Source: Elusimicrobiota bacterium (GTDB lineage Bacteria > Elusimicrobiota > Elusimicrobia > Elusimicrobiales > UBA9959). Taken from it: DNA of 5,380 bases. This document shows, piece by piece, positions 1 to 5,380 of the stretch; within the stretch, counting starts at the first letter, position 1, and each line of letters begins with the position of its first letter. Made by a program: the position numbers and the translations under genes. The stretch spans positions 1 to 5,380 of the forward strand of contig JAKLEK010000111.1 of the NCBI GenBank assembly GCA_022703115.1. Direction: 5' to 3'. The notes under the pieces were generated by a model. That model did no database searches, was not told the DNA's origin, and saw nothing but the letters and a program-made list of their open reading frames with translations.

Positions 1-1
1 C

Positions 2-412
2 GGTGTCCCCTTCGACAACGAAAAACTGATGCGGGCGCTGGAGGCTTCCAAGTCTTTCAGGGAGGCGATCGTTTCCTGCCTGTCAGCCGGCCTGCTGGTG
101 GTGGATGTCAAAGGCCGACTGCTAGAGGTAAATCCGAGCGCCAAACGCATCCTCGGGCTTAAATGCGACTGCGACGAGGAGCATCCCCCCAGAATGGAGG
201 AAGCCCTGGCAGCCCACCCGGAATTTCTCAGCGCGGTAGCACCCCTCGCCGCGGCCTCCTGCGTCCCGCAGGCCCGCAAGGAAATCTCGCTGCTGCTGGC
301 CGGCAAGCCTTCCGTGATCGGCTACTCTTCCGTACCGCTCAGCCGCAAGAACGGCGAATGCATCGGCACCGCAGTGCTGTTCCAGGACATCACCGCGTTC
401 GTGAGGAAATAA
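2..412 (+). CDS. PAS-domain protein, C-terminal part (5' end outside window)
   Basis: The reading frame is open from base 2 to a TAA at 410-412, giving 136 visible residues. The first ATG, at 29, has no Shine-Dalgarno sequence and in-frame codons continue to the window edge, so the gene very probably starts further left. Visible residues about 18-131 look like one PAS sensor domain: an entry helix (FREAIVSCLSAG), the strand LLVVDVKGRLLEVNPSAKRI typical of PAS cores, and the closing strand AVLFQDIT that usually ends a PAS domain. An insert with Cys-Asp-Cys follows the first core strands. PAS domains sense small ligands, redox state or light, or mediate dimerisation; the ligand cannot be read here. 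The protein stops about five residues after the PAS fold, so no kinase, cyclase or DNA-binding output follows. Any output must be N-terminal or on a partner. The PAS call is fairly sure, the role unknown. Confidence 0.75.
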   Translation, partial: GVPFDNEKLMRALEASKSFREAIVSCLSAGLLVVDVKGRLLEVNPSAKRILGLKCDCDEEHPPRMEEALAAHPEFLSAVAPLAAASCVPQARKEISLLLAGKPSVIGYSSVPLSRKNGECIGTAVLFQDITAFVRK

Positions 413-419
413 AGCGCCC

Positions 420-508
420 GCTTCTATCCCCCCGCCCGCAACAGCCTGAGGAATAAAAAAACCGGCTAGAAAGCTGGTTTTTTAAATCTGGAGCGGGCGA
501 AGGGAATC
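420..508. repeat. 89-base direct repeat, left copy
   Basis: This stretch matches 605-693 at 86 of 89 positions with a fixed offset of 185 bases. The differences are at 425, 432 and 475. The unit contains, in plus-strand order, a sequence resembling the T-arm and acceptor end of a tRNA, a short linker (acagcctgagg), a hairpin terminator, and the reversed 3' end of the tRNA-Gly gene including its CCA complement (489-491). Identity ends at 509, inside what would be the T loop, so this copy carries only the tRNA 3' tail and not a tRNA gene. It begins 8 bases after the stop codon of the PAS gene. Confidence 0.9.
456..483 (+). terminator. Rho-independent terminator, likely for the PAS gene
   Basis: A stem of aaccggct and agctggtt around the tetraloop agaa is followed by six T and preceded by a run of A. 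Read on the plus strand the only imperfection is a G-U wobble (464 with 475), so it should work for the PAS gene that ends 44 bases upstream. Read on the minus strand the same position is an A-C mismatch, so it should be weaker in that direction. Confidence 0.75.
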
Positions 509-604
509 CTGCTCCTTCGCTCCCTCCCGGTCGCTCATCCGCAGCCGGCCGCACCGGCTGACGCTCGCCGACTCGCTTTTCATCCACCGGATGCGCCGGT
601 GTCG
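509..604. other. GC-rich spacer with several small inverted repeats
   Basis: This is the unique sequence between the two direct-repeat copies. No convincing gene is visible. It holds short perfect inverted repeats: gcgaagg/ccttcgc (497-503 with 514-520, reaching into the left repeat), cagccgg/ccggctg (542-548 with 554-560, loop of five) and caccgg/ccggtg (585-590 with 596-601, loop of five). These could fold in DNA or RNA. No complete tRNA cloverleaf can be drawn from it. Confidence 0.6.
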
Positions 605-693
605 GCTTCGATCCCCTCGCCCGCAACAGCCTGAGGAATAAAAAAACCGGCTAGAAAGCCGGTTTTTTAAATCTGGAGCGGGCGAAGGGAATC
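605..693. repeat. 89-base direct repeat, right copy overlapping the tRNA-Gly 3' end
   Basis: This is the second copy of the repeat at 420-508. Its last 20 bases (674-693) are the real 3' end of the minus-strand tRNA-Gly gene, so it is probably the parental copy. Its outer parts form an inverted pair: 607-624 can pair with 678-696, with one bulge (686) and one mismatch (613 against 690). The terminator hairpin 641-668 lies inside that larger stem. Confidence 0.9.
641..668 (-). terminator. Rho-independent terminator downstream of tRNA-Gly
   Basis: A perfect stem aaccggct/agccggtt closes on the tetraloop agaa, flanked by A-rich and T-rich runs on both sides, so it can act in both directions. 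On the minus strand it starts a few bases past the tRNA CCA end and is the first terminator met by transcripts from the tRNA promoter or from the upstream peptidase operon. Confidence 0.85.
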
Positions 694-747
694 GAACCCT
701 CATCTCCACCTTGGCAAGGTGGCATTCTACCACTGAACCACGCCCGC
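674..747 (-). tRNA. tRNA-Gly (anticodon GCC)
   Basis: The minus strand folds into a full 74-nt cloverleaf with encoded CCA. The parts are: acceptor GCGGGCG paired with CGCCCGC; D stem GTTC/GAAT with one G-U pair and loop AGTGGTA; anticodon arm CCACC-TTGCCAA-GGTGG; variable loop AGAT; T arm GAGGG-TTCGATT-CCCTT; discriminator U73; then CCA (674-676). The anticodon GCC lies at 713-715 and reads the glycine codons GGC and GGU. U73 is usual for bacterial tRNA-Gly. The gene lies 70 bases downstream of the peptidase stop codon with its own likely promoter between them, and a strong terminator follows. Its 3' tail is duplicated at 489-508. Confidence 0.97.
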
Positions 748-762
748 GCTACTTACACTGAT

Positions 763-793
763 ATTCTAGCACAACCTGACCCCGGTTTTCCAA
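763..793 (-). promoter_or_regulatory. Probable sigma-70 type promoter of tRNA-Gly
   Basis: On the minus strand, TAGAAT (763-768) preceded directly by TGC (769-771) makes an extended -10 element. TTGGAA (788-793) is a weak -35 candidate with a 19-base spacer, or TGGAAA with 18. The -10 box ends 15 bases before the mature tRNA 5' end at 747, which allows a leader of about eight bases. The position, between the pepF stop and the tRNA, fits a dedicated tRNA promoter. It has not been tested. Confidence 0.55.
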
Positions 794-817
794 TTCGACA
801 CGACTTCGCCGACAGGG

Positions 818-2692
818 TTAAAGCAGCTTCTCTATCTCGTCCATAATGGAATTCATTTCCTTTATGGCTGACTTGAACGGCGCCGAGGTGGTCATATCCA
901 CGCCCGCGTCCTTAAGCAGCTCGATCGGCTCCTTCACCGAACCGGAAGACAACATCTTGATATAGGCGTCACGCCTGGCCGTACCCCCCGCCGCGCCCTC
1001 CGCCAGGATATCGTCCGCTATAAGGGACGAAGCTATTATACTGGTAGCGTACTGGTAGACGTAGAAATCCATGTAGAAGTGCGGTATATACGCCCATTCT
1101 ATCCCGTACAGCTCGTCCACCTTGCACACCCCCTGGTCGTGTCCGTAATACTTCCTGACCAGGTCCAGATAGAGCGCCGACAGCTTCTCCCCGGTCAGCG
1201 GCTCCCCCCTCTCGGCCTTCTCGTGCGCCAGCAGCTCGAACTCGGCGAACATGGTCTGCCGGAAAAGGCTGGTCCGCAGGCTTTCCAGCCTGGTCCCCAG
1301 CAGATACAGCCGGAAAGCCTTGTCCTTCGCGCCGGCAAGCATATGGCGGAACAGCAACGCCTCGTTAAGCGTGGAGGCCACCTCGGCCACGAAGATCCTG
1401 TAGCCGTGCGTCGCATAAGGCTGATGCCGCGAGGACAACAGAGAATGCATGGAATGCCCGGATTCGTGCGCCAGCGTGGACACCTCTTCCAGGATGCCGG
1501 TGAAGTTAAGCAGCTGGTACGGATGGACCCCGTAGGCCCCGATGCTGTACGCGCCGGATTTCTTGCCGGTTGTGGGCATGAAATCCACCCAGCGGCCGTC
1601 GAACATTCTGCGCATGTCCTCCGCGTATTGCGGACCGAGCGGCGCCGTGGCTTCCAGCACCAGCTTCCTGGCCTCCTCCGGGGTATAGATCCTTTCCTCT
1701 TCCCGCGTCAGCGGCGTGTAGAGGTCCTCGTAGCCGATTTCCGACAGCCCCATTATCTTCCGCCGGAGCGCCATATAGCGGTGCAGCGTCGGCAGGTTCT
1801 CGCGGGTGTCGGAGATGAGTCGCCGGTAGACCGCCTCCGGCACGTTGGACTTGAAGAGGGCGGCTTCGAGGCAGGTCCCGAACTTGTGCACGTCCCTGTC
1901 GAAGATATGCGTATTGACCCCGGCGTTCAGCATGGCGCCGAACGTGCTTTCGAACTCCTTGTACTTGGACCAGAATTCCCTGAAGACCTTGAGCCTGACG
2001 GCCCGGTCCTGGGACGTCCTGTAGAGGGTGTAGCCTTGCGCATCCAGCCGCACCTTCTTCCCGTTTATCTTTATAGTCGGATATGGCAGGTCCGCATTCG
2101 ACAGCACGTTGTAGATAGTGTCCGGCGCCTCTTCCAGCATACCGGCCTGCGCCGCTATCTTCTCCTCGGCCGGGCCGAGGGTGTGCGGCGCGTAGCGCAG
2201 GACGTTGTCGAGCCAGGGCGCGTAAGGGGCGAGCCGCGCCTCCTCTTTCAGGAAGGAATCGATCTTCTCCCGTCCAAGCGCGATAAGCTCCGGGTCCAGA
2301 TAGGCCGTGGCCGCCGCGGCGCGGGTGGCCGTGTCCTTTGCGCTCTGGTCCATTTCCCTGGCGGCTCCGACGCGGGTGTCCTCGTCGCTGCGTATGCTGG
2401 CGTAGACCGACAGGCGGTCCAGCTCCTGCATGAACGACATTATGTCTTCCAGGGCGTTGAAGAGATCCCGGCCGGACGTTCCAAGCTTGCCCTGATAGGA
2501 GGAGAGCCCCGGAATGCGGGCCGCTATCTCGTCCCTCTTACGGAACCACTCGGCGTCGTCCTTGTAAAGGTCGGCGGTGTTCCATTTGTATTTCTCCGGT
2601 ATCCCGGAACGTTCGGCCGCCGACGCCCTGCCCATCGCGAACGAAGCCGCGGACAGGAAAACCAGGCCGGAAAAGAACATGTTGTTGTTCAT
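818..2692 (-). CDS. pepF: Oligoendopeptidase F, M3 family zinc peptidase, secreted form
   Basis: This 624-residue protein belongs to the PepF branch of peptidase family M3, which cuts oligopeptides but not folded proteins. The catalytic zinc motif is HESGH at residues 409-413, in the context LAHESGHSMHS. The third metal ligand is probably Glu437 in VAEVAST. H538 and the tyrosines of FYVYQYATS (543-551) match the substrate-binding segment of the family. An N-terminal oligoendopeptidase F domain covers roughly residues 115-190 and the M3 catalytic domain about 205-585. Residues 1-25 look like a Sec signal peptide (hydrophobic 6-20, likely cut after ASA at 25), although the start lacks Lys or Arg. 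Many PepF enzymes are cytoplasmic, so this one is inferred to be periplasmic or exported. The start is well supported by AGGAG six bases upstream. It follows cysS by 29 bases and is probably the last protein gene of the operon. Confidence 0.93.
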   Translation of the reverse strand: MNNNMFFSGLVFLSAASFAMGRASAAERSGIPEKYKWNTADLYKDDAEWFRKRDEIAARIPGLSSYQGKLGTSGRDLFNALEDIMSFMQELDRLSVYASIRSDEDTRVGAAREMDQSAKDTATRAAAATAYLDPELIALGREKIDSFLKEEARLAPYAPWLDNVLRYAPHTLGPAEEKIAAQAGMLEEAPDTIYNVLSNADLPYPTIKINGKKVRLDAQGYTLYRTSQDRAVRLKVFREFWSKYKEFESTFGAMLNAGVNTHIFDRDVHKFGTCLEAALFKSNVPEAVYRRLISDTRENLPTLHRYMALRRKIMGLSEIGYEDLYTPLTREEERIYTPEEARKLVLEATAPLGPQYAEDMRRMFDGRWVDFMPTTGKKSGAYSIGAYGVHPYQLLNFTGILEEVSTLAHESGHSMHSLLSSRHQPYATHGYRIFVAEVASTLNEALLFRHMLAGAKDKAFRLYLLGTRLESLRTSLFRQTMFAEFELLAHEKAERGEPLTGEKLSALYLDLVRKYYGHDQGVCKVDELYGIEWAYIPHFYMDFYVYQYATSIIASSLIADDILAEGAAGGTARRDAYIKMLSSGSVKEPIELLKDAGVDMTTSAPFKSAIKEMNSIMDEIEKLL

Positions 2693-2698
2693 CTTATT

Positions 2699-2703
2699 CT
2701 CCT
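2699..2703 (-). promoter_or_regulatory. Shine-Dalgarno site fixing the pepF start
   Basis: AGGAG on the minus strand lies six bases before the ATG at 2692-2690. It supports the start that includes the signal peptide rather than an internal start that would make a cytoplasmic enzyme. Confidence 0.8.
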
Positions 2704-2721
2704 GCGATGCGGCGCGGCCGG

Positions 2722-4134
2722 CTACTTCGCCAGCTTCCAGCGCATGCCTTTCGGGGTATCTTCCACCTGCACGCCCTTTTCCAGCAGGGCCTTGCGCAGT
2801 TCGTCCGACTTTTTGAAATCCTTTTCCTGCCTGGCCTGGCGGCGCGCCTCCACCATGGCCATCAGTTCCGGAGGCAGCACGTCCTGGACCGCCGGCGCCC
2901 TGAAGAGGTCCAGCCCCAGCGCCTCGTCCGCGGTCTTCGCGAAAGCGAGCTTCCCGGCCGGTCCGGCGTCGGCGGCGCGCAGTCCGTCCCAGAGCGCCGC
3001 GAGGGCCTGGGGCATGTTCAGGTCGTCGGCCAGGGCTTCGGAGAACCTCGAAAAGGACGCCGACTGCCTGTCGGGGGCGGCCGCGGCGGCGCCGCCGGCC
3101 TCTTCCGAGAGTCTGGCGACCATGCCGCGCAGTCCGTCCAGCGTCCTGGCCGCCGCGTCCAGCGCCTCCCAGGTGAATTCCAGCTGTTTGCGGTAATGGG
3201 CGGAGAAGCAGAGATAGCGGTAGGCGAGCGGGTCGTAGCCCTTTTCCCTGAGCGTCTCCACGGTCAGGAAACCGCCGGCCGATTTAGACATCTTGCCTGC
3301 GTCCCCGGTGACCAGGAAACGTCCGTGCAGCCAGTAGTTGGCGAAGGGGCGGCCGGTGGCGGCCTCCGACTGTGCGATCTCGTTGGTATGATGGACCGCG
3401 ACGTGGTCTTCGCCGCCGCAGTGTATATCGATAGTGTCTCCGAGATGCTTCATGGCCATGGCCGAGCATTCTATATGCCAGCCTGGAAAGCCCCTCCCCC
3501 AGGGAGAGTCCCACTCCATCTGGCGCCTCTCGCCGGGAGCCGAGAACTTCCAGAGCGCGAAGTCGGAGGGGTTCCGCTTTTCGGCGTTGGCCTCCACCCG
3601 GGCGCCCTCCTTTATGCCTTCTATATGGCTCTTTCCGGCAAGCCGGCCGTATTCCGGGAACCTGGCTGTATCGAAATATATCCCGTCGCCTATGCGGTAG
3701 GCGAAGCCCTTCTTCTCCAGCGTGGAGACGAGGTCAACCATCTCCTTGATGTACTCCGTGGCAGGGCACAGCACGTCGGGCATCAGGCAGTTGAGCGCTT
3801 TATAATCCCTGAAAAATGCCTCGGTGTAGAAGCGGGCTATGTCCCAGGCGGATTTGCCCTCGCGCCGGGCTCCCACTTCCATCTTGTCCTCGCCCTCGTC
3901 GCCGTCGGAGACCAGATGTCCGACGTCGGTTATATTCATCACGCGCCGGACCCGGTAGCCCAGGAAGCGCAGGGCCCGCACCAGGCCGTCCTCGAAGATA
4001 TAGGTGCGCATGTTGCCGATATGCGCGTAGAAATAGACCGTGGGGCCGCAGGTGTAGACGCCCGCCTCCCCTTCCTTTATCGGCCTGAAAGCCTCTTTTT
4101 TCCTGGCAAGAGTATTGTATAGCCGCAGTTCCAT
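2722..4134 (-). CDS. cysS: Cysteinyl-tRNA synthetase
   Basis: This 470-residue class I aminoacyl-tRNA synthetase charges tRNA-Cys with cysteine in the cytoplasm. Its length is normal for the family. The ATP-binding signatures are both present: HIGN at residues 38-41 (the usual CysRS form of HIGH) and KMSKS at 281-285. The cysteine-selecting zinc site is complete by comparison with the E. coli enzyme: Cys29 (TCGPTVY), Cys223 (HIECSAM), His248 and Glu252 (VHHTNEIAQSEA). The HHTNE form, where E. coli has HHENE, marks a sequence subgroup and is not a defect. Residues about 310-420 form the helical domain, with an Ala-rich insert near 347-355, and the C-terminal part (about 425-470) is the short tRNA-binding end. 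GGAG eight bases upstream of the ATG supports the start. It lies 14 bases after the lipoprotein gene and 29 bases before pepF, indicating shared transcription. Confidence 0.97.
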   Translation of the reverse strand: MELRLYNTLARKKEAFRPIKEGEAGVYTCGPTVYFYAHIGNMRTYIFEDGLVRALRFLGYRVRRVMNITDVGHLVSDGDEGEDKMEVGARREGKSAWDIARFYTEAFFRDYKALNCLMPDVLCPATEYIKEMVDLVSTLEKKGFAYRIGDGIYFDTARFPEYGRLAGKSHIEGIKEGARVEANAEKRNPSDFALWKFSAPGERRQMEWDSPWGRGFPGWHIECSAMAMKHLGDTIDIHCGGEDHVAVHHTNEIAQSEAATGRPFANYWLHGRFLVTGDAGKMSKSAGGFLTVETLREKGYDPLAYRYLCFSAHYRKQLEFTWEALDAAARTLDGLRGMVARLSEEAGGAAAAAPDRQSASFSRFSEALADDLNMPQALAALWDGLRAADAGPAGKLAFAKTADEALGLDLFRAPAVQDVLPPELMAMVEARRQARQEKDFKKSDELRKALLEKGVQVEDTPKGMRWKLAK

Positions 4135-4148
4135 GATTTAAGCTCCGG

Positions 4149-4544
4149 TCATCGGGCGGCCACTCCGGACAGCCCTTTTTCCACCGCTCTGAAGAATTCC
4201 CTGCAAAGCGCCCTGCCGCGCGAATACTCCGTCTTCTTCACCAGGCAGGCCACCTCCACTTCCGAAAAGGGGTAGACCGCTCCTTTCGGGGACACGGTAT
4301 AGGAGAAAGCGGCGCCCGAAAAGGCCGCGCGGCTTACGAGCGCGGAGGCGTGCGCCGAGTCCAATAGTTCCTGGAAGGACCGTTCGCGCTCCTGGTCCGG
4401 CTCCCGGCCCAGACGGTAGCTGCGCGAGGACTGCACGAGCGCCTGCTGCGCCGGCGGTTCCTCCGGGACCGGCCCGCCGGAGCGGCAGCCGAAAAGGCAG
4501 GCGCAGGCCAGGACCGCGCCGAATCTGCGTAGACGGAGCGCCAC
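4149..4544 (-). CDS. Small putative lipoprotein of unknown function
   Basis: This 131-residue protein starts at a GTG only 5 bases after the ispDF stop and ends 14 bases before cysS. The N-terminus has an Arg-rich n-region (residues 4-7), a hydrophobic stretch and a lipobox-like LFGC with Cys20 as the likely lipidated residue. Phe at the second lipobox position is not ideal, and Cys14 or Cys16 are alternatives. The residue after Cys20 is Arg, not Asp, so outer-membrane targeting is more likely than inner-membrane retention. A Pro/Glu-rich linker (25-32) leads to a small domain with two more cysteines (100, 114) that could form a disulfide. The part with SYTVSPKG and GRALCREFF faintly recalls the C-terminal region of 17-kDa surface antigens (YxVTP then CREY), but this is only a resemblance. 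The ribosome site is weak, and translation may depend on coupling to ispDF. No function is claimed. Confidence 0.7.
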   Translation of the reverse strand: MALRLRRFGAVLACACLFGCRSGGPVPEEPPAQQALVQSSRSYRLGREPDQERERSFQELLDSAHASALVSRAAFSGAAFSYTVSPKGAVYPFSEVEVACLVKKTEYSRGRALCREFFRAVEKGLSGVAAR

Positions 4545-4549
4545 CGCGC

Positions 4550-5380
4550 CTACCCCCGTACCTGCACGCCGGCGACGGCGTAACAGACGATGGCCTCGCC
4601 GTGGCCGACCTCGCCCAGACCCTCGCGGCTCTTAGCTTTGACGCTGACGCTGTCCAGCGGCAGCTTAAGTATGCGGGCGAGGGATTTGCGTATGTTCTCG
4701 TAATGGGGTTTAAGCTTGGGCTCTTCCGCGACTATGGTGACGTCGATATTCTCTATGGCGGCCTTCTTGTTCTTCAGGATGTCCATGACCTTGTCGGCTA
4801 TGGTGGTGCTGGCCAGGCCCATTATGGTCAGGTCGGTGGGCGGGAAATAGACGCCTATCTCTCCCGCCGCGACGGCGCCTAGCAGCGCGTCGCAGACGGC
4901 GTGAAGGACGACGTCCCCGTCAGAATGTCCAAGCAGGCCCTTCTGGTGGTCCACTTTTACCCCGCCCAGGATCAGGCCCCTGCCCTCCACCAGCCGGTGG
5001 ATGTCGTAGCCGAAACCGAACCGCATGCGCGGGACGGATCCGCCCCCGGCCGCCCTGGCGGTCCTGGCGTCCGCGCTCTTCGCCGGTGCTTTTTCCTTCA
5101 TAAATGCCTCCGCGATCACGATATCTTCAGGGGTGGTGACCTTTATGTTCCTGTGGTCCGAGAGGACCACTGCCGGCCTCACCCCCAGTTTCTCAAGCAG
5201 CTGGGATTCGTCGCTGTAATCCTTCCCGGTAGCGGCGGAGAGGGCGCGTTCCAGCACCTCCCGCCGGTAGCACTGCGGCGTCTGCACAGCCATGAGGCGG
5301 GACCGCTCCAGGGTGCTTTCGAAGAAGGCCCCGTCCTCCGAAACGCGCTTGACCGTATCCTTGAGGGGCACGGCGGGCAC
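4550..5380 (-). CDS. ispDF: Bifunctional IspD-IspF, partial at 5' end (MEP isoprenoid pathway)
   Basis: The frame is open to the right edge, so the N-terminal part of IspD (the nucleotide-binding half) is outside the window. Of the 276 visible residues, 1-95 are the C-terminal half of IspD, the CTP:MEP cytidylyltransferase: VPLKDTVKR, the signature VQTPQCY (32-38), SDESQLLE (56-63) and NIKVTTPEDI (78-87). A 23-residue Ala/Lys-rich linker follows. Residues 119-276 are a full IspF, 2-C-methyl-D-erythritol 2,4-cyclodiphosphate synthase, with metal ligands Asp126 and His128 (GYDIH) and His160 (HSDGDVVLH), plus the conserved VKAKSREGLG stretch. The two catalyse the third and fifth steps of the MEP pathway in the cytoplasm. 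The internal Met119 has no Shine-Dalgarno sequence, so a true fusion is favoured over two genes. One oddity is that His260 replaces the Arg usual in the GRGE motif. It is probably the first visible gene of an operon with cysS. Confidence 0.95.
   Translation of the reverse strand: MPAVPLKDTVKRVSEDGAFFESTLERSRLMAVQTPQCYRREVLERALSAATGKDYSDESQLLEKLGVRPAVVLSDHRNIKVTTPEDIVIAEAFMKEKAPAKSADARTARAAGGGSVPRMRFGFGYDIHRLVEGRGLILGGVKVDHQKGLLGHSDGDVVLHAVCDALLGAVAAGEIGVYFPPTDLTIMGLASTTIADKVMDILKNKKAAIENIDVTIVAEEPKLKPHYENIRKSLARILKLPLDSVSVKAKSREGLGEVGHGEAIVCYAVAGVQVRG

Noticed and set aside
487..508. A second tRNA-Gly gene suggested by the tRNA tail at the left repeat
   Set aside because: Only the acceptor and part of the T arm are present. 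The similarity stops at 509 and no anticodon or D arm can be drawn in the following bases.
550..624. A plus-strand tRNA ending at the T-arm-like sequence 602-624
   Set aside because: No matching 5' acceptor strand or seven-base anticodon loop is found upstream. The short hairpins there do not fit a cloverleaf.
420..693. CRISPR array
   Set aside because: There are only two repeat copies, 89 bases long with a 96-base spacer, and the repeat holds a terminator and tRNA tail. No cas genes are present.
390..733. Two short minus-strand open frames (390-626 and 482-733) with near-identical middle parts
   Set aside because: They run through the tRNA, the terminators and the direct repeats. Their shared peptide is a translation of the repeated tRNA tail and is a common artefact near tRNA genes.
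1079..3196. A 705-codon open frame on the plus strand opposite pepF and the end of cysS
   Set aside because: It is antisense to two genes with clear family motifs, its translation is rich in Arg, Gly and Pro with no recognisable domain, and it spans the gap between two unrelated genes. Stop codons are rare on both strands at this GC content.
2707..4122. A 471-codon open frame on the plus strand opposite cysS
   Set aside because: It mirrors almost exactly the extent of cysS, whose catalytic motifs are complete. It shows no domain and no ribosome site.
4550..5026. A separate ispF gene starting at the internal ATG (5026-5024)
   Set aside because: The frame is continuous with IspD without a stop and there is no ribosome site before that ATG, so a fused protein is more likely.

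Overview
This window looks like an ordinary chromosomal segment of a GC-rich bacterium with a Gram-negative type envelope. The signs are the MEP (non-mevalonate) isoprenoid genes, a probable lipoprotein, a peptidase with a Sec-type signal peptide, and a bacterial tRNA-Gly with encoded CCA. The phylum cannot be fixed from the sequence. Elusimicrobiota or a similar lineage is only an impression.

Layout. At the left edge, on the plus strand, is the C-terminal end of a PAS-domain protein (2-412) that stops directly after the PAS fold. Bases 413-673 hold no protein gene. They contain an 89-base direct repeat in two copies (420-508 and 605-693, 86/89 identical), each carrying a hairpin terminator, separated by a 96-base GC-rich spacer full of small inverted repeats. 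The second copy runs into the 3' end of a minus-strand tRNA-Gly(GCC) gene (674-747), which has a plausible promoter of its own just upstream (763-793).

From 818 to the right edge everything is coded on the minus strand in one tight series, read right to left: a bifunctional IspD-IspF enzyme (partial, running off the window), a small putative lipoprotein of unknown function, cysteinyl-tRNA synthetase, and a secreted M3-family oligoendopeptidase F. The gaps are 5, 14 and 29 bases with no terminator between them, so they are probably one operon. No terminator is visible between the peptidase and the tRNA, so the operon transcript may run through the tRNA and end at the hairpin at 641-668.

How they fit together. 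IspDF serves isoprenoid precursor synthesis, CysRS and tRNA-Gly serve translation, and the peptidase probably degrades oligopeptides outside the cytoplasm. The protein genes are mostly housekeeping. The unusual part is the duplicated tRNA-end/terminator module at 420-696, which forms a large imperfect palindrome and may record a duplication or an integration at the tRNA 3' end.
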